A stretch of 64,000 nt of DNA, from the NCBI GenBank assembly GCA_964460755.1, contig CAYWQL010000002.1, forward strand, positions 1-64,000, given 5' to 3'. The notes beneath the pieces were generated by a model that did no database searches, had not been told where the DNA came from, and was given only the letters and a program-made list of their open reading frames with translations. Shown here piece by piece: positions 1-9,300 of this stretch. The stretch is from JAYFNU01 sp964460755. Lineage in GTDB: Bacteria; Bacillota; Clostridia; Oscillospirales; Ruminococcaceae. The translations under genes were made by a program, and so were the position numbers. Each line of letters opens with the position of its first letter. Position 1 is the first letter of the stretch.

Positions 1-3
1 AAC

Positions 4-32
4 AAAAAGCGTCCGTAAACGGACGCTTTTTT
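4..32 (-). terminator. Intrinsic terminator after metF
   Basis: A perfect 12-bp stem (AAAAAGCGTCCG and its complement) with a TAAA-type loop and T runs on both sides lies just beyond the metF stop codon. The symmetry of the A and T runs would let it work in both directions. Confidence 0.85.
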
Positions 33-35
33 AGC

Positions 36-896
36 TTATATTAGATTTTTTATCTCGCCGCAAATGCGTTTCGCGACGGTTGGATTGTTCATTGTGTAAA
101 TATGAATTCCCTCGACTCCGCTCGCAAGAAGGTCGATTATTTGGCTGACGGCGTAGGACATTCCCGCGTCGAAGAGCGCCTGCTTGTTGTCCGAGTAACG
201 ATTTAATATTTTAATAAACCGTTCGGGCAGGGTCGCGCCGCAAAGCCCGGTCATTCTCTCAATCTGCGCTTTGTTTATGGCGGGCATTATTCCCGGCATA
301 ATCGGCACGCCAATCCCCGCTATTCGGCATATTTCCAAAAAGGAAAAATAGTTCACATTGTCAAAGAAAAGTTGACTGATTAGAAAATCAGCGCCAGCCT
401 CAACCTTCTTTTTCAGATTTCCGATGTCGTCCGCCCTGTCCTTTGACTCGGGGTGACATTCAGGATAGCACGCTCCCGCCACGCAAAGGTTTGAATTGTT
501 TTTTACATATGAAACAAGCTCCGACGCATGGATAAAATCGTCCTTTTCCGGGACAGCGGGATTTCGGTCGCCGCGAAGCGCGAGAACGTTTTCAAGTCCG
601 TTTTCGTTTAGAAGCGAAACGTAATTGTCAATATCGCTTTTTGAGTAGCACAAGCAGGTAAGGTGAACGAGCGGCTCAATGCCGTATTCGTGCTTGATTT
701 TTTTAGCAAGCTCAATCGTTTTATTGTTGTTGAGGCTTCCGCCGGCGCCGAAGGTAACGCTTATGTAGTCGGGCTTGAGTTCGCTTAAAATCGCAAGCGT
801 TTCGTCTATATCGGAAAGGGTTGTATCGTGCTTTGGCGGGAATATTTCAAACGACAACACCGTTTTCTTCTTTTCAAAAACCTCTTTTATCTTCAT
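36..896 (-). CDS. metF: Methylenetetrahydrofolate reductase
   Basis: The 286-residue product is a full-length MetF-family TIM barrel. It reduces 5,10-methylene-THF to 5-methyl-THF, the methyl donor for methionine synthase. The N-terminal SFEIFPPK stretch carries the conserved Glu, and GDRNP, ACYPECHPES and ISQLFFD are family signatures. The ATG at 896 has GAGGA upstream. It is the last gene of the leftward run, 30 bases after the LeuA-like gene, and is followed at once by a terminator. No methionine synthase is visible here, but one could lie outside the window. Confidence 0.95.
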   Translation of the reverse strand: MKIKEVFEKKKTVLSFEIFPPKHDTTLSDIDETLAILSELKPDYISVTFGAGGSLNNNKTIELAKKIKHEYGIEPLVHLTCLCYSKSDIDNYVSLLNENGLENVLALRGDRNPAVPEKDDFIHASELVSYVKNNSNLCVAGACYPECHPESKDRADDIGNLKKKVEAGADFLISQLFFDNVNYFSFLEICRIAGIGVPIMPGIMPAINKAQIERMTGLCGATLPERFIKILNRYSDNKQALFDAGMSYAVSQIIDLLASGVEGIHIYTMNNPTVAKRICGEIKNLI

Positions 897-926
897 TGAC
901 GGGCAATCCTCATTTATTCTGTAATT

Positions 927-2357
927 TTATTTTTCTATTGTCGCCGCAATCTTGTTGAGCGCATTGATATATGCCTTAACGCTCGCCTCAATTACGTCGG
1001 TGCTGATTCCGCGCCCCGTCACAACCTTGTCGATATACTTAACCTTAACGACGGCGTCACCAAGCGCGTCCTCTCCCTCAGTAACCGACTGGAGAGCAAA
1101 GCTTTCGAGCGAAACGTCAATTTTTGAAATACGGTCAATCGCCTTGAACGCAGCGTCAATAGGACCCGAGCCAATTTCAACCTTGGTCGTTTCCTTTCCG
1201 TTTTGCCTCATCGTTATCGTTGCGGTCGAGGGTATCATATTGCCCGAGTTGATGACGAAGTTCACAAGCTCAAAGCTGTCGGCAATGCCCGAGCCAAGCG
1301 GCTCAACAATCGCCTCGACGTCCTTGTCGGACACGTTCTTTTTGCGCGAGGTAAGCTCAACGAACTTTTCGTAGCACTCGTCAATCTGCGCGGCGGTCAA
1401 CGTATAGCCAAGCTCTGTAACGCGCGCTTCAAAATCGTACCTTGTCGAGAACTTTCCGAGCACAAGATTGTTTCTGAAAACCCCGATAACCTCCGGCTTT
1501 AATATAAGCTTTTTGTCGTCGCCCGATGAATTAAAAGCGTTGTCGCCGATAATGGGACGGTTTGGAACTATTTGATAACCGAGTACGGTTGAAACAAGCT
1601 TGCTCGTTCTGTATATGTTCCGGGTCTTAACTCCGGTGGTTGCTTCATAGTAGTCCCCGCGGGCAAAAAGTGCCGCCGCGACCTCCTCGAGCGCCGCCGT
1701 ACCCGCACGCTTTCCAACTCCGCCGACCGAGCATTTTACCTCGCTCGCGCCCGCTTTGACAGCCGAAAGGGTGTTCGCGACCGCCATTCCAAGGTCGTTG
1801 TTGCACATCGCAGAAATCGCAGTATTCGGAACGGCGTCGCACGCCATTTTGACCGTTTTGAAAAACTCTGTCGGCGCGCAGCTTCCGCTTCCGTCACAGA
1901 TACATATAACGTCCGCGCCGCTGTTTGCCGCCGCCGTCACAACCGACAGCAAAAGACCTTCATCTATGTCGCAGGCATTATTAATCGTTAGCTCGACCGA
2001 GCCCGATTTTTTCGCGGTTTTTATAAGCTTTTCGACGTCCTTTTCGCTTTTTTTGTCGGCAAAAAGCACAATATTAATTCTCCTGCTCTGTGCCTTTTCA
2101 ACCGCCTTCGAAGCCTTTTCTATCGCCCGTGCGGTGTCCTCACACATAACCTCGACGCAGCAGGACTTAACCGTTTCCGATATTTCCTTTATCGCTTCCT
2201 CGGTCTGGGGATAAACGTAGCCGACCTCGATGATATCAACGCCAAGACGTTCAAGCTGTTTCGCTATTTCGACCTTTTCCTTTGTGCTCATTGAATAACC
2301 CGGCGTTTGTTCCCCCAACCAGATTGTTTCGTCACAGATTTTGATTTTTCTTTGCAT
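927..2357 (-). CDS. LeuA-like protein with degenerate active site and intact-looking C-terminal regulatory domain
   Basis: The 476 residues align along their whole length with 2-isopropylmalate synthase: an N-terminal DRE-TIM barrel (about 1-290) and a C-terminal LeuA allosteric/dimerisation domain (about 355-476) with a GRGISTDVIEASVKAYINA-like motif. The catalytic residues are gone. The LRDGEQ motif reads IWLGEQ (Arg to Trp13, metal Asp to Leu14), the HCHND metal motif reads MCNND (residues 184-188), and GERAGN reads GKRAGT (Lys216, Thr220). Isopropylmalate synthase activity is therefore unlikely. The gene sits between mutS2 and metF, with no leu or ilv genes nearby. It may be a leucine-sensing or repurposed pseudoenzyme; its function is unknown. 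Confidence 0.85.
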   Translation of the reverse strand: MQRKIKICDETIWLGEQTPGYSMSTKEKVEIAKQLERLGVDIIEVGYVYPQTEEAIKEISETVKSCCVEVMCEDTARAIEKASKAVEKAQSRRINIVLFADKKSEKDVEKLIKTAKKSGSVELTINNACDIDEGLLLSVVTAAANSGADVICICDGSGSCAPTEFFKTVKMACDAVPNTAISAMCNNDLGMAVANTLSAVKAGASEVKCSVGGVGKRAGTAALEEVAAALFARGDYYEATTGVKTRNIYRTSKLVSTVLGYQIVPNRPIIGDNAFNSSGDDKKLILKPEVIGVFRNNLVLGKFSTRYDFEARVTELGYTLTAAQIDECYEKFVELTSRKKNVSDKDVEAIVEPLGSGIADSFELVNFVINSGNMIPSTATITMRQNGKETTKVEIGSGPIDAAFKAIDRISKIDVSLESFALQSVTEGEDALGDAVVKVKYIDKVVTGRGISTDVIEASVKAYINALNKIAATIEK

Positions 2358-2387
2358 ACCTCTACTTTTCCTTTCCCTTACTCTTTT

Positions 2388-4763
2388 CTATTTAAGTTCA
2401 ACTATCGTAACCCCGTCCTCGCCCTCGCCATACTTGCCGAGCCTAAAGGACTTTATCTGTTTCATAGTTTTAAGATGATTATGAAGCCCTGCGCGAAGGG
2501 CGCCCGTTCCCTTTCCGTGTATAAGGTAAACGACCGAAAGATGCGACAAAATCGCGTTGTCAATAAACTGGTCTGCTTCCATTATCGCCTCGTCCACAGT
2601 CAGCCCAAGGAGATTGATTTCGCTCTTTCCGCTTCGCTTGTCGTCTCCCGAAAGCTTCGCGACGCTGACCTTTTTTTGCGATGTTTTTTGCTTTATCTGC
2701 AATTCGCGAAGGTCTTTTATATTAACCTTTGTTTTGATATTGCCCGCTCGCACCTCGACAATGCCCTTTTCGTCCGCGCATGTAAGCGCAATCCCATCCT
2801 TGCCAAGCGCCGCTACATAAACAGCGTCGCCGGTCTTTACCGATTTTAACGGCGGAAGATTGTCGACCTCCACGTTAACGGGGTCGGCTAAATCATAAAG
2901 GCTCGCGCTTTCGCTGTTTGCAATCGCCTTGGCTCTTTGCCGCGCAGCCTTGAGGTCTTTTTCCTTATTGCTTTCAAGCGAACGAATCTCGTCCATAAGC
3001 TTATACGCGCTTGCCGAAACGTCGTTAACAAGTCCCTTGGCTTTAAGCCTTGCGCCCTCTAATTCACGGTTGCCTTCGGCAATAAGCCTTTCGCGCTCCG
3101 CTTTTCCTTTAAGGATTTCGTTTTTCGCTTCTTCCTTTAGCTGTTCGATTTCCTCCTGCTTGTCCGACAACTCGCTTTTAAGCTGTTCTATTTCATTAAG
3201 CACGTCTTCAAAGCGCCTGTCGTCCGCGCTCATGTTTCGTTTCGCGCTTTCAAGAAGCTCGCCGTCAAGCCCAAGCCGTTCGCCGATTAAAAGGGCGTTC
3301 GAGCGACCGGGTATGCCGATGTTTAGCCGATAGGTCGGAGAAAGGGTTTTTACGTCAAATTCACAGCTTGCGTTTTGAACCCGTTCGGTTTCAAGCGCGT
3401 ATATCTTAAGCTCGCCGTAATGGGTCGTTGCAAGCACCCGTGAGCCGTAGCGCCGCAGACGTTCAAGTATCGCGATAGCAAGCGCCGCGCCCTCGGCGGG
3501 GTCTGTTCCAGCGCCAAGCTCGTCCAAAAGAACAAGCGAACCGTCGTCAGCCTCCTTTAGTATTTCTGATATCGTTTTAATATGCGCCGAAAATGTAGAA
3601 AGGCTTTGCTCAATGCTCTGTTCGTCGCCGATGTCGACAAGCACCTTTTTAAAAGCGCAAAGCTCCGAGCCCTCGTTCGCCGTTATAAGTATACCCGACA
3701 TCGCCATTAGGGTAAGCAGTCCGACCGTCTTCAGCGTGACAGTCTTTCCTCCCGTGTTGGGGCCCGTTATTATGAGCGAGTCATAATCAACCCCAAGGGA
3801 TAAATCGACAGGCACGACCGTTTTTTTCGGTATAAGCGGGTGTCTTGCCTTTTTTAAAACAATACGCCCCTCGTCGTTAAGAAGAGGTCTTGTCGCGCCG
3901 TTATTGACCGAATATCTCGCCTTCGCGATAGCAATATCAATTTGTATGAATGCCTCATAGCTTTTTTTTATTTCTTCGGCTATTCCCGCGACGGTATCAG
4001 AGAAAACGCCGAGTATGCGGTCGATTTCCTTCTGCTCGTCGGCTTTCAGCTCCATTATCCGATTGTTTGCCTCAACGACAGCCGTCGGCTCGACGAAAAA
4101 GGTCGACCCGCTTGAAGATATGTCGTGGACAAGTCCGCCGATTTCGCCGCGAAACTCCTGCTTAACCGGTACGACGAACCGCCCGCCCCTCATGGTTACG
4201 ACGGCGTCCTGAAGATATTTCTGGGTTGAAGACGAGCGGATAATCGAATCGAGCTTATCCCGAATTGAACCTTCGGTTTTCTTAATCTGCTTGCGAAGGT
4301 CGCGAAGAACTCCGCTCGCGTCGTCGCTCATTTCGGTTTCGCTCAAAATGCTGTCGCCGATTTCACGCTCAAGCCTCACGTCCTCATAGAGCCCGTAAAA
4401 TAGTCTGTCGCATTCCGAACAACCGTCCCCGTTCGAGTACCACGCGTTTAGCGTTCGAGAATTGCGAAGCATAGTCTTTATTTTAAGAAGCTCGCCCATT
4501 GAGAGTATTCCGCCCTTTTCGGCGCGTTTACATATTTCGTCGATTTCACCGACCGACGATATAGCCGGCGAGGAATTGCGTGAAACTGCCTTATAAAGCT
4601 CGTCGGTTATATACAAAAGCTCGTTTGCCTCGTATATTTCCGTTTTCGGAACAAGCGAAATTATCTCACTTTTTGCTTTTTCGCAAACCGCGAGCTCGCT
4701 TATCTGTTCAAGAATTTTCGGAAAATCAAGTCTTGCTAAATAGTCGTTGCCAATGCTGTCCAT
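2388..4763 (-). CDS. mutS2: MutS2 family protein (ATPase with C-terminal Smr domain)
   Basis: This 791-residue protein has the MutS core ATPase with Walker A GPNTGGKT (residues 334-341) and Walker B LVLLDELGAGTDP (about 410-422). It then has a long Glu/Lys-rich coiled coil (about 510-620) and a C-terminal Smr domain (about 715-791) containing HGKGTGALR. It lacks the mismatch-recognition domain of MutS1. MutS2 proteins are known to suppress recombination and, in Bacillus, to act on collided ribosomes. In the Smr domain the usual LDLRG start reads INLLG. The start ATG has AAAGGA six bases upstream. It lies 18 bases after recO. Confidence 0.95.
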   Translation of the reverse strand: MDSIGNDYLARLDFPKILEQISELAVCEKAKSEIISLVPKTEIYEANELLYITDELYKAVSRNSSPAISSVGEIDEICKRAEKGGILSMGELLKIKTMLRNSRTLNAWYSNGDGCSECDRLFYGLYEDVRLEREIGDSILSETEMSDDASGVLRDLRKQIKKTEGSIRDKLDSIIRSSSTQKYLQDAVVTMRGGRFVVPVKQEFRGEIGGLVHDISSSGSTFFVEPTAVVEANNRIMELKADEQKEIDRILGVFSDTVAGIAEEIKKSYEAFIQIDIAIAKARYSVNNGATRPLLNDEGRIVLKKARHPLIPKKTVVPVDLSLGVDYDSLIITGPNTGGKTVTLKTVGLLTLMAMSGILITANEGSELCAFKKVLVDIGDEQSIEQSLSTFSAHIKTISEILKEADDGSLVLLDELGAGTDPAEGAALAIAILERLRRYGSRVLATTHYGELKIYALETERVQNASCEFDVKTLSPTYRLNIGIPGRSNALLIGERLGLDGELLESAKRNMSADDRRFEDVLNEIEQLKSELSDKQEEIEQLKEEAKNEILKGKAERERLIAEGNRELEGARLKAKGLVNDVSASAYKLMDEIRSLESNKEKDLKAARQRAKAIANSESASLYDLADPVNVEVDNLPPLKSVKTGDAVYVAALGKDGIALTCADEKGIVEVRAGNIKTKVNIKDLRELQIKQKTSQKKVSVAKLSGDDKRSGKSEINLLGLTVDEAIMEADQFIDNAILSHLSVVYLIHGKGTGALRAGLHNHLKTMKQIKSFRLGKYGEGEDGVTIVELK

Positions 4764-4781
4764 AGGTTGTCCTTTATGTAA

Positions 4782-5519
4782 TTAACTTAGTGAATTGTAA
4801 AAATCAAGGGTGGCGAGCCGCCGCTCGGTATGAATGACGACGTATCCTTCGCTTACAGCGCAAAGCGCCTTTTGCGAGCTCTCGTTTAAATCAAAAGAAA
4901 ATATCTTTGCCGCGTCGGCGCCGACGATATGCTTCAGCGCCGCGACCACCGCTCCGCTCACGTTAATCGGCTTGCCGACACCGCTCGCGCAACTTTCGCA
5001 AAAAAACACTCCGCCCTTCACGTCGAAATGCCCTGCGCCGTTCGCTTCCTCGTTGCAAAGACTGCACTCGCTTATGTCGGGCATATATCCCGCAAGGCTC
5101 ATTATCCTTATTTCAAAAACGCTTTTGATAAGGGCGCGAGATTTTTTGCCCTCGTTAAGCAGATAAAGCGAATTCAGCATAAGAGAAAGAAAATCGCCCG
5201 CGTCATCCTCAATCGGCGCGAGCAATTTAAGCAGTTCGCAAAAATAAGCCGCAAGAGAATAGCTTTCCGCGTCGGAGGAAAGCCTTATAAAGCGATGCTT
5301 GGTCTGGGCGTCGTCGACGGTATACATATTCGCTCCCGAAAAAAGCTCAAAATTCGAAAAACAGAGCATAGAGGTTGTTGAGGTCAACTTGTTTTTCGGG
5401 CGAAGCGAGTTTTTCGCATAGGCTGTTACTACGCCGTTTTCGGTTAATATGGTTATAACCCTGTCGGCTTCACCCGTTTTGCTCTCCCATATCACAAGGC
5501 CGTCGGTCGTAATCTTCAC
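4782..5519 (-). CDS. recO: DNA repair protein RecO
   Basis: The 245-residue protein has the RecO layout: an N-terminal OB fold, a helical middle, and a zinc-binding cluster CSLC...CESC (about 152-177). RecO anneals single strands and loads RecA with RecR. The start is a GTG at 5519 that lies inside the end of the upstream yqzL-like gene, so the two may be translationally coupled. The order era-yqzL-recO matches Bacillus subtilis. Confidence 0.93.
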   Translation of the reverse strand: MKITTDGLVIWESKTGEADRVITILTENGVVTAYAKNSLRPKNKLTSTTSMLCFSNFELFSGANMYTVDDAQTKHRFIRLSSDAESYSLAAYFCELLKLLAPIEDDAGDFLSLMLNSLYLLNEGKKSRALIKSVFEIRIMSLAGYMPDISECSLCNEEANGAGHFDVKGGVFFCESCASGVGKPINVSGAVVAALKHIVGADAAKIFSFDLNESSQKALCAVSEGYVVIHTERRLATLDFYNSLS

Positions 5520-5616
5520 GCGGCTCCTCCTCGTTCTCGCTCTCGCATTGCTTGTAGTTCAAATAGTCCTCAATTTTTCCGCTTTCGGTAAAGCGTACCC
5601 AATATTCTTCGGTCAT
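5470..5616 (-). CDS. yqzL: YqzL-like small protein
   Basis: A 48-codon ORF begins MTEEYWVRFTESGKIEDYL and ends at a TGA inside recO, which it overlaps by 50 bases in another frame. The pattern W-x-x-F-x-x-(S/T)-G-x-I-x-x-Y-L-x-Y-K matches the small YqzL family found between era and recO in Bacillus. The second half is charged and weakly conserved-looking. A GGGAG ribosome binding site lies just upstream of the ATG. Function is unknown. Family membership rests on position plus a short motif, so it is likely but not certain. Confidence 0.72.
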   Translation of the reverse strand: MTEEYWVRFTESGKIEDYLNYKQCESENEEEPREDYDRRPCDMGEQNG

Positions 5617-5703
5617 ATGCTTTGCTCCCTTCACCCTTTACAGGTAGTTTTCACCTTCCAAGTAAAGTATATGAAAGGAAAAGCAAACCATTTCCGATAA
5701 TTG

Positions 5704-6591
5704 TTAATATCCTAAATTGTTTATATAGCTTTCTTTGTTTCGCCAGTCCTCGCGAACCTTGACCCAAAGCTGAAGGTTGACGCGGCAATCGAGAAATTCT
5801 TCGATTTCCACCCTTGACTCGCTTCCGACCTTCTTTAGCATAGTGCCGCCCTTGCCGATAATCATTCCCTTATGCGACTGCTTTTCGCAGAGTATCTCGG
5901 CGTCTATGTCAATTAAGTCAGCACCCTCTCTCTCCTTAAAGCCCTCGACCGAAACAGCGCAGCCATGGGGAAGCTCGTCAAAAAGATTAAAAAGAAGCTT
6001 TTCGCGAATAAGCTCGGCGACAATAACCTTTTCGGGTATGTCGGTCAGGGTATCCTCGGGAAAAAGATGCGGCTCCTCCTTGGCGTGGGCGTTTAGAACG
6101 CCCATAAGACTATCTGTTCCGTCGCCCGTAAGCGCGCTTATAAGAAGGCTTTCGCTAAAAGCGTACTGCTTGGAAAGAGTTTCCAAGAGCTCTGCGCCCT
6201 TCGTTTTGCTCGAAAGGGTGTCGGCTTTATTCATAACAAGTATCGTCGGTGTTTTTGAGGCGAACAGCTCGTCCAAAAGCGAGCGTTCAAGCTCGTCGAA
6301 GCTATCCTTCGGGTAGGTAAGAAATAAGGCGCAGTCGATATCCGATACCGAGTCTCTTACAGATTTTATCATATGCTCGCCAAGCTTGGTTTTAGGTGCG
6401 TGAAATCCGGGAGTGTCGAGAAAAACGTACTGCGTTTCGTTCTGTGTCACAACGCCCATAATGCGATTTCTTGTGGTTTGTGGTTTAGGCGAGGTAATCG
6501 CGATTTTCGCGCCGACCATTTTATTCAAAAGTGTCGATTTGCCGACGTTCGGCTTCCCGACTATCGCCGCAAACAAAGTTTTTTCGCTCAT
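5704..6591 (-). CDS. era: GTPase Era
   Basis: The 295-residue product is a ribosome-assembly GTPase that binds the 3' end of 16S rRNA. It has G1 GKPNVGKST near residue 12, G3 DTPGFH, G4 NKAD, and a C-terminal KH domain with GMIIGKGGTMLKKVG. An in-frame ATG seven codons upstream lies inside ybeY and has no good ribosome binding site. The ATG at 6591 has AGGAG five bases upstream and begins one base after the ybeY stop. The pairing with ybeY suits a shared role in 16S maturation. Confidence 0.96.
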   Translation of the reverse strand: MSEKTLFAAIVGKPNVGKSTLLNKMVGAKIAITSPKPQTTRNRIMGVVTQNETQYVFLDTPGFHAPKTKLGEHMIKSVRDSVSDIDCALFLTYPKDSFDELERSLLDELFASKTPTILVMNKADTLSSKTKGAELLETLSKQYAFSESLLISALTGDGTDSLMGVLNAHAKEEPHLFPEDTLTDIPEKVIVAELIREKLLFNLFDELPHGCAVSVEGFKEREGADLIDIDAEILCEKQSHKGMIIGKGGTMLKKVGSESRVEIEEFLDCRVNLQLWVKVREDWRNKESYINNLGY

Positions 6592-6592
6592 T

Positions 6593-7093
6593 TTACTCCT
6601 CGTCGTTGACATAGCTCATTCCGCGAGGCAAGCCGAGCTGTTTGAGCGCAAGCTCCTCGCGCTCGCGCATATGAACCTCTTCTATTCCGCCCTTTTCGTG
6701 GTCGAAGCCCAAAAGATGAAGCATAGAATGCACCGTCAAAAACGCGATTTCACGCTGAAGCGAGTGGCCGAACATATCCGCCTGCTCAACCGCCTTTTCG
6801 ACCGAAATAACCACGTCGCCGAGCATTACGCTGCCCGACGCGGGGTCGGCTTCGTATTCTCCCTTTTCAAAAAGCGGGAAGGACAAAACGTCGGTAGGCT
6901 GGTCCTTCTCACGAAAGTCCTTATTAATCTGCTTAATCTCGTCGTTGTCGACGAAGCTTACGCTAATTTCAGCGGGAAGCTCAAAGCTCTCGTTCTTTAG
7001 CACAGCGTTGCAGCAGCGGCGCACAAGAAGGCGTATTCCCGAAGGAATTTTAACCTTGCTTTGCCTGTTCGTGATTAATACTCTGTTTGACAT
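6593..7093 (-). CDS. ybeY: Endoribonuclease YbeY (16S rRNA maturation)
   Basis: This 166-residue metalloprotein carries the signature H-x3-H-x5-H: His122, His126 and His132 in HSMLHLLGFDH, which bind zinc in the family. YbeY is needed for 16S rRNA 3'-end processing and ribosome quality control. It lies directly between phoH and era, the common Bacillota order. Here the genes pgpH, dgkA and cdd that often lie in this block are absent. Confidence 0.95.
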   Translation of the reverse strand: MSNRVLITNRQSKVKIPSGIRLLVRRCCNAVLKNESFELPAEISVSFVDNDEIKQINKDFREKDQPTDVLSFPLFEKGEYEADPASGSVMLGDVVISVEKAVEQADMFGHSLQREIAFLTVHSMLHLLGFDHEKGGIEEVHMREREELALKQLGLPRGMSYVNDEE

Positions 7094-7095
7094 TT

Positions 7096-8061
7096 TTACC
7101 TCCCTGATTTTTTGTTCGCCGCTTTTTCATACGCCTTGACGATTTCCGCGACAAGCCGAAATCGCACAACGTCTTTTTCGGTGAACCGTATTTCTGTTAT
7201 ACCTTCTATATTTTTTAATATTCTTACCGCTTCAACCAGCCCCGAACGGCTTACCGCGCCGAGGTCAATTTGGGTGACGTCGCCGTTTACGACCATCTTT
7301 GAACCGGTGCCGAGCCTTGTTAAAAACATCTTCATCTGCTCGGGTGTCGTGTTCTGCGCCTCGTCGAGAATGACGAACGAGCCGTCAAGAGTTCGCCCGC
7401 GCATATAGGCGAGCGGCGCGACCTCAATAACCCCGCGCTCAAGCTGTTTCTGAAAGCCCTCGGGTCCCAGTGTGTCGAAAAGAGCGTCGTAAAGGGGACG
7501 TAGATAGGGGTCGATTTTGTTTTGAAGGTCGCCCGGAAGATAACCGAGATGCTCCCCGGCCTCAACCGCGGGACGCGTTAAAATAATTCTTTGTACATCG
7601 TGGTTCTTAAGCGCTTTGACAGCCATAACGACCGCCAAATAGGTCTTGCCCGTTCCCGCAGGGCCCACGCCGAAAACGATGTGATTTTTTTCTATCGCCT
7701 CAACGTATTTTTTTTGACCGAGGGTTTTCGGTTTAATCGGCTTTCCCTTTGCCGTGACGAGAATACACCCGGGGCTTAATTCAACGAGCGATTCCTCCTC
7801 GCCGTCCTTAACCATATTGACGCAATAGCGCACCGCTTGGTCGTCGAGCGAGCCGTTCGCGCTGATAATATTCAACATAGCATTAATCGACTTTTCGGCT
7901 TTTTCGATATCACCCGCGTCGCCCGAAACAGACACCTTATCGCCCCGTCCCGAAACGCCGACGAGAAATTCCTTTTCAATAAAGCTTATGTTCTCATCGA
8001 GATTACCGAAAATCATCGAAGCGTTTTCCTGCGAGCCTAAATTAATTTCTTTTTGCGCCAC
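7096..8061 (-). CDS. phoH: PhoH family ATPase (YbeZ/PhoH-like)
   Basis: The 321-residue protein has an N-terminal KH-like segment (about 20-110) and a PhoH ATPase domain with Walker A GPAGTGKT (133-140) and a DEAQN Walker B. Family members partner functionally with YbeY in RNA metabolism, and ybeY starts two bases after this stop codon. The start is GTG at 8061 with AAAGGA eight bases upstream. Confidence 0.94.
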   Translation of the reverse strand: MAQKEINLGSQENASMIFGNLDENISFIEKEFLVGVSGRGDKVSVSGDAGDIEKAEKSINAMLNIISANGSLDDQAVRYCVNMVKDGEEESLVELSPGCILVTAKGKPIKPKTLGQKKYVEAIEKNHIVFGVGPAGTGKTYLAVVMAVKALKNHDVQRIILTRPAVEAGEHLGYLPGDLQNKIDPYLRPLYDALFDTLGPEGFQKQLERGVIEVAPLAYMRGRTLDGSFVILDEAQNTTPEQMKMFLTRLGTGSKMVVNGDVTQIDLGAVSRSGLVEAVRILKNIEGITEIRFTEKDVVRFRLVAEIVKAYEKAANKKSGR

Positions 8062-8133
8062 TTATTAAGTCCTTTCGATTATTCTTCTACAATTTTGAAT
8101 TATATCATAAATAAATAAAATAATACACATTTT

Positions 8134-9300
8134 TTATTCAATTTGCTCGTATTTCCCTATATTCTCTTCACAAAAGTAGCTTACGACATATTTATACCCA
8201 TTTTCGGTCTCAATTAACTCCCCGCTTCGGCTTAAAATGCGTTTATCGGCGTAATTGTTACGTTCATATTCCTTTTGCATTTTATCGATTATAACCATAA
8301 CGGATTGTTCGTTTAAATCTGTTGTTTTTGCCGCGGCCTCGCAGAATTCGCTTGTCACAAGGCTTATTGGAAGAGTCACTCCGAAAAGCTCAAACGGCAC
8401 GGCATATTCAAAAAGCTCATAATCAAAAAAGCCGTTTTTCTTCACGCCGAGCGGTATTTCCGCGTTGTAGAGCCTAAGCCGCTTTAGTATAAGCTTCCTG
8501 TCGGTTAAGCAGCGGTAAGAATATCGCCTGTCGACGCAAAACTCCGCGGTATAGCTTGTATAGGCAAGCACCTGTGCCTTAACCCCGCCCGTCCAGGAAC
8601 TTTCGATATGAAAGGGCGCTTCCTCAACAAGGGTCTGTCCCTTTGAAATCACATCGCCCGCCGAAACAAGGGCAAGGCCGCTTTCGACGTCTACCCTTTT
8701 TATCTGTCCATCACGAAGGGCGACTATTCTAATATTTTTAATTTCGTTCTTGTTTATTTCGTCGGTTTTGTCGTGGAATACGACCTCGGCGCGACCGAAG
8801 GAAAGGTTAATCGTCATCCATGCAAGCTCGTCGATATCAAGCATAACATTTTGCTTAATATAGTCGATATCCACCATCCTTTGCCATACGCCGACGCTCA
8901 AGCCGTAACGAGCAAGCGCGCTTGTTATTTCGCCCTTAGACACCGCGCTATCGCCCGATATTTCAAGCGAGAAAACCGTTTGACCCAGTAAAAAAAACGT
9001 CAGCGCAAAAGCCAAAAAGCCACATAAAAGCGAGTTTTTTTGTTTCAGCCTTAGAAAGAAAAACACCGCGCCGCGCTTTGAGCTTATCCTAACGCGACAG
9101 CCGTGTTTTTTCGCCGTTCTTGCGACGATTTTATAGCTTCGCGCCAAAACGCAAAGACGAGTCACCCGCTTTCTTTTAATTATTCCGAAAGCGGCGACGC
9201 CCTCATTAAAAAGCTCGGAAAGAAAGCCCTCTATGTTCCCGCCGTTGGCGGATAATTCAACGTAACCAAGAAGATATCTTATAAGAAGTCTCGTCAGCAT
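8134..9300 (-). CDS. yqfD: Sporulation protein YqfD
   Basis: The 388-residue protein has a cytoplasmic N-terminus, one clear membrane segment (about 88-112, LLCGFLAFALTFFLLGQTVF) and a large outside domain rich in beta strand, as in YqfD of spore formers. YqfD is made in the mother cell under sigma-E in Bacillus; its exact role is unknown. The ATG overlaps the yqfC stop by seven bases (ATGCTGA), so the two genes are likely coupled. Confidence 0.9.
   Translation of the reverse strand: MLTRLLIRYLLGYVELSANGGNIEGFLSELFNEGVAAFGIIKRKRVTRLCVLARSYKIVARTAKKHGCRVRISSKRGAVFFFLRLKQKNSLLCGFLAFALTFFLLGQTVFSLEISGDSAVSKGEITSALARYGLSVGVWQRMVDIDYIKQNVMLDIDELAWMTINLSFGRAEVVFHDKTDEINKNEIKNIRIVALRDGQIKRVDVESGLALVSAGDVISKGQTLVEEAPFHIESSWTGGVKAQVLAYTSYTAEFCVDRRYSYRCLTDRKLILKRLRLYNAEIPLGVKKNGFFDYELFEYAVPFELFGVTLPISLVTSEFCEAAAKTTDLNEQSVMVIIDKMQKEYERNNYADKRILSRSGELIETENGYKYVVSYFCEENIGKYEQIE

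Noticed and set aside
5777..6316. Long plus-strand ORF opposite era (179 codons)
   Set aside because: It lies antisense to a sure gene. Many such long antisense frames occur here because of codon bias, and this one has no motif or ribosome binding site.
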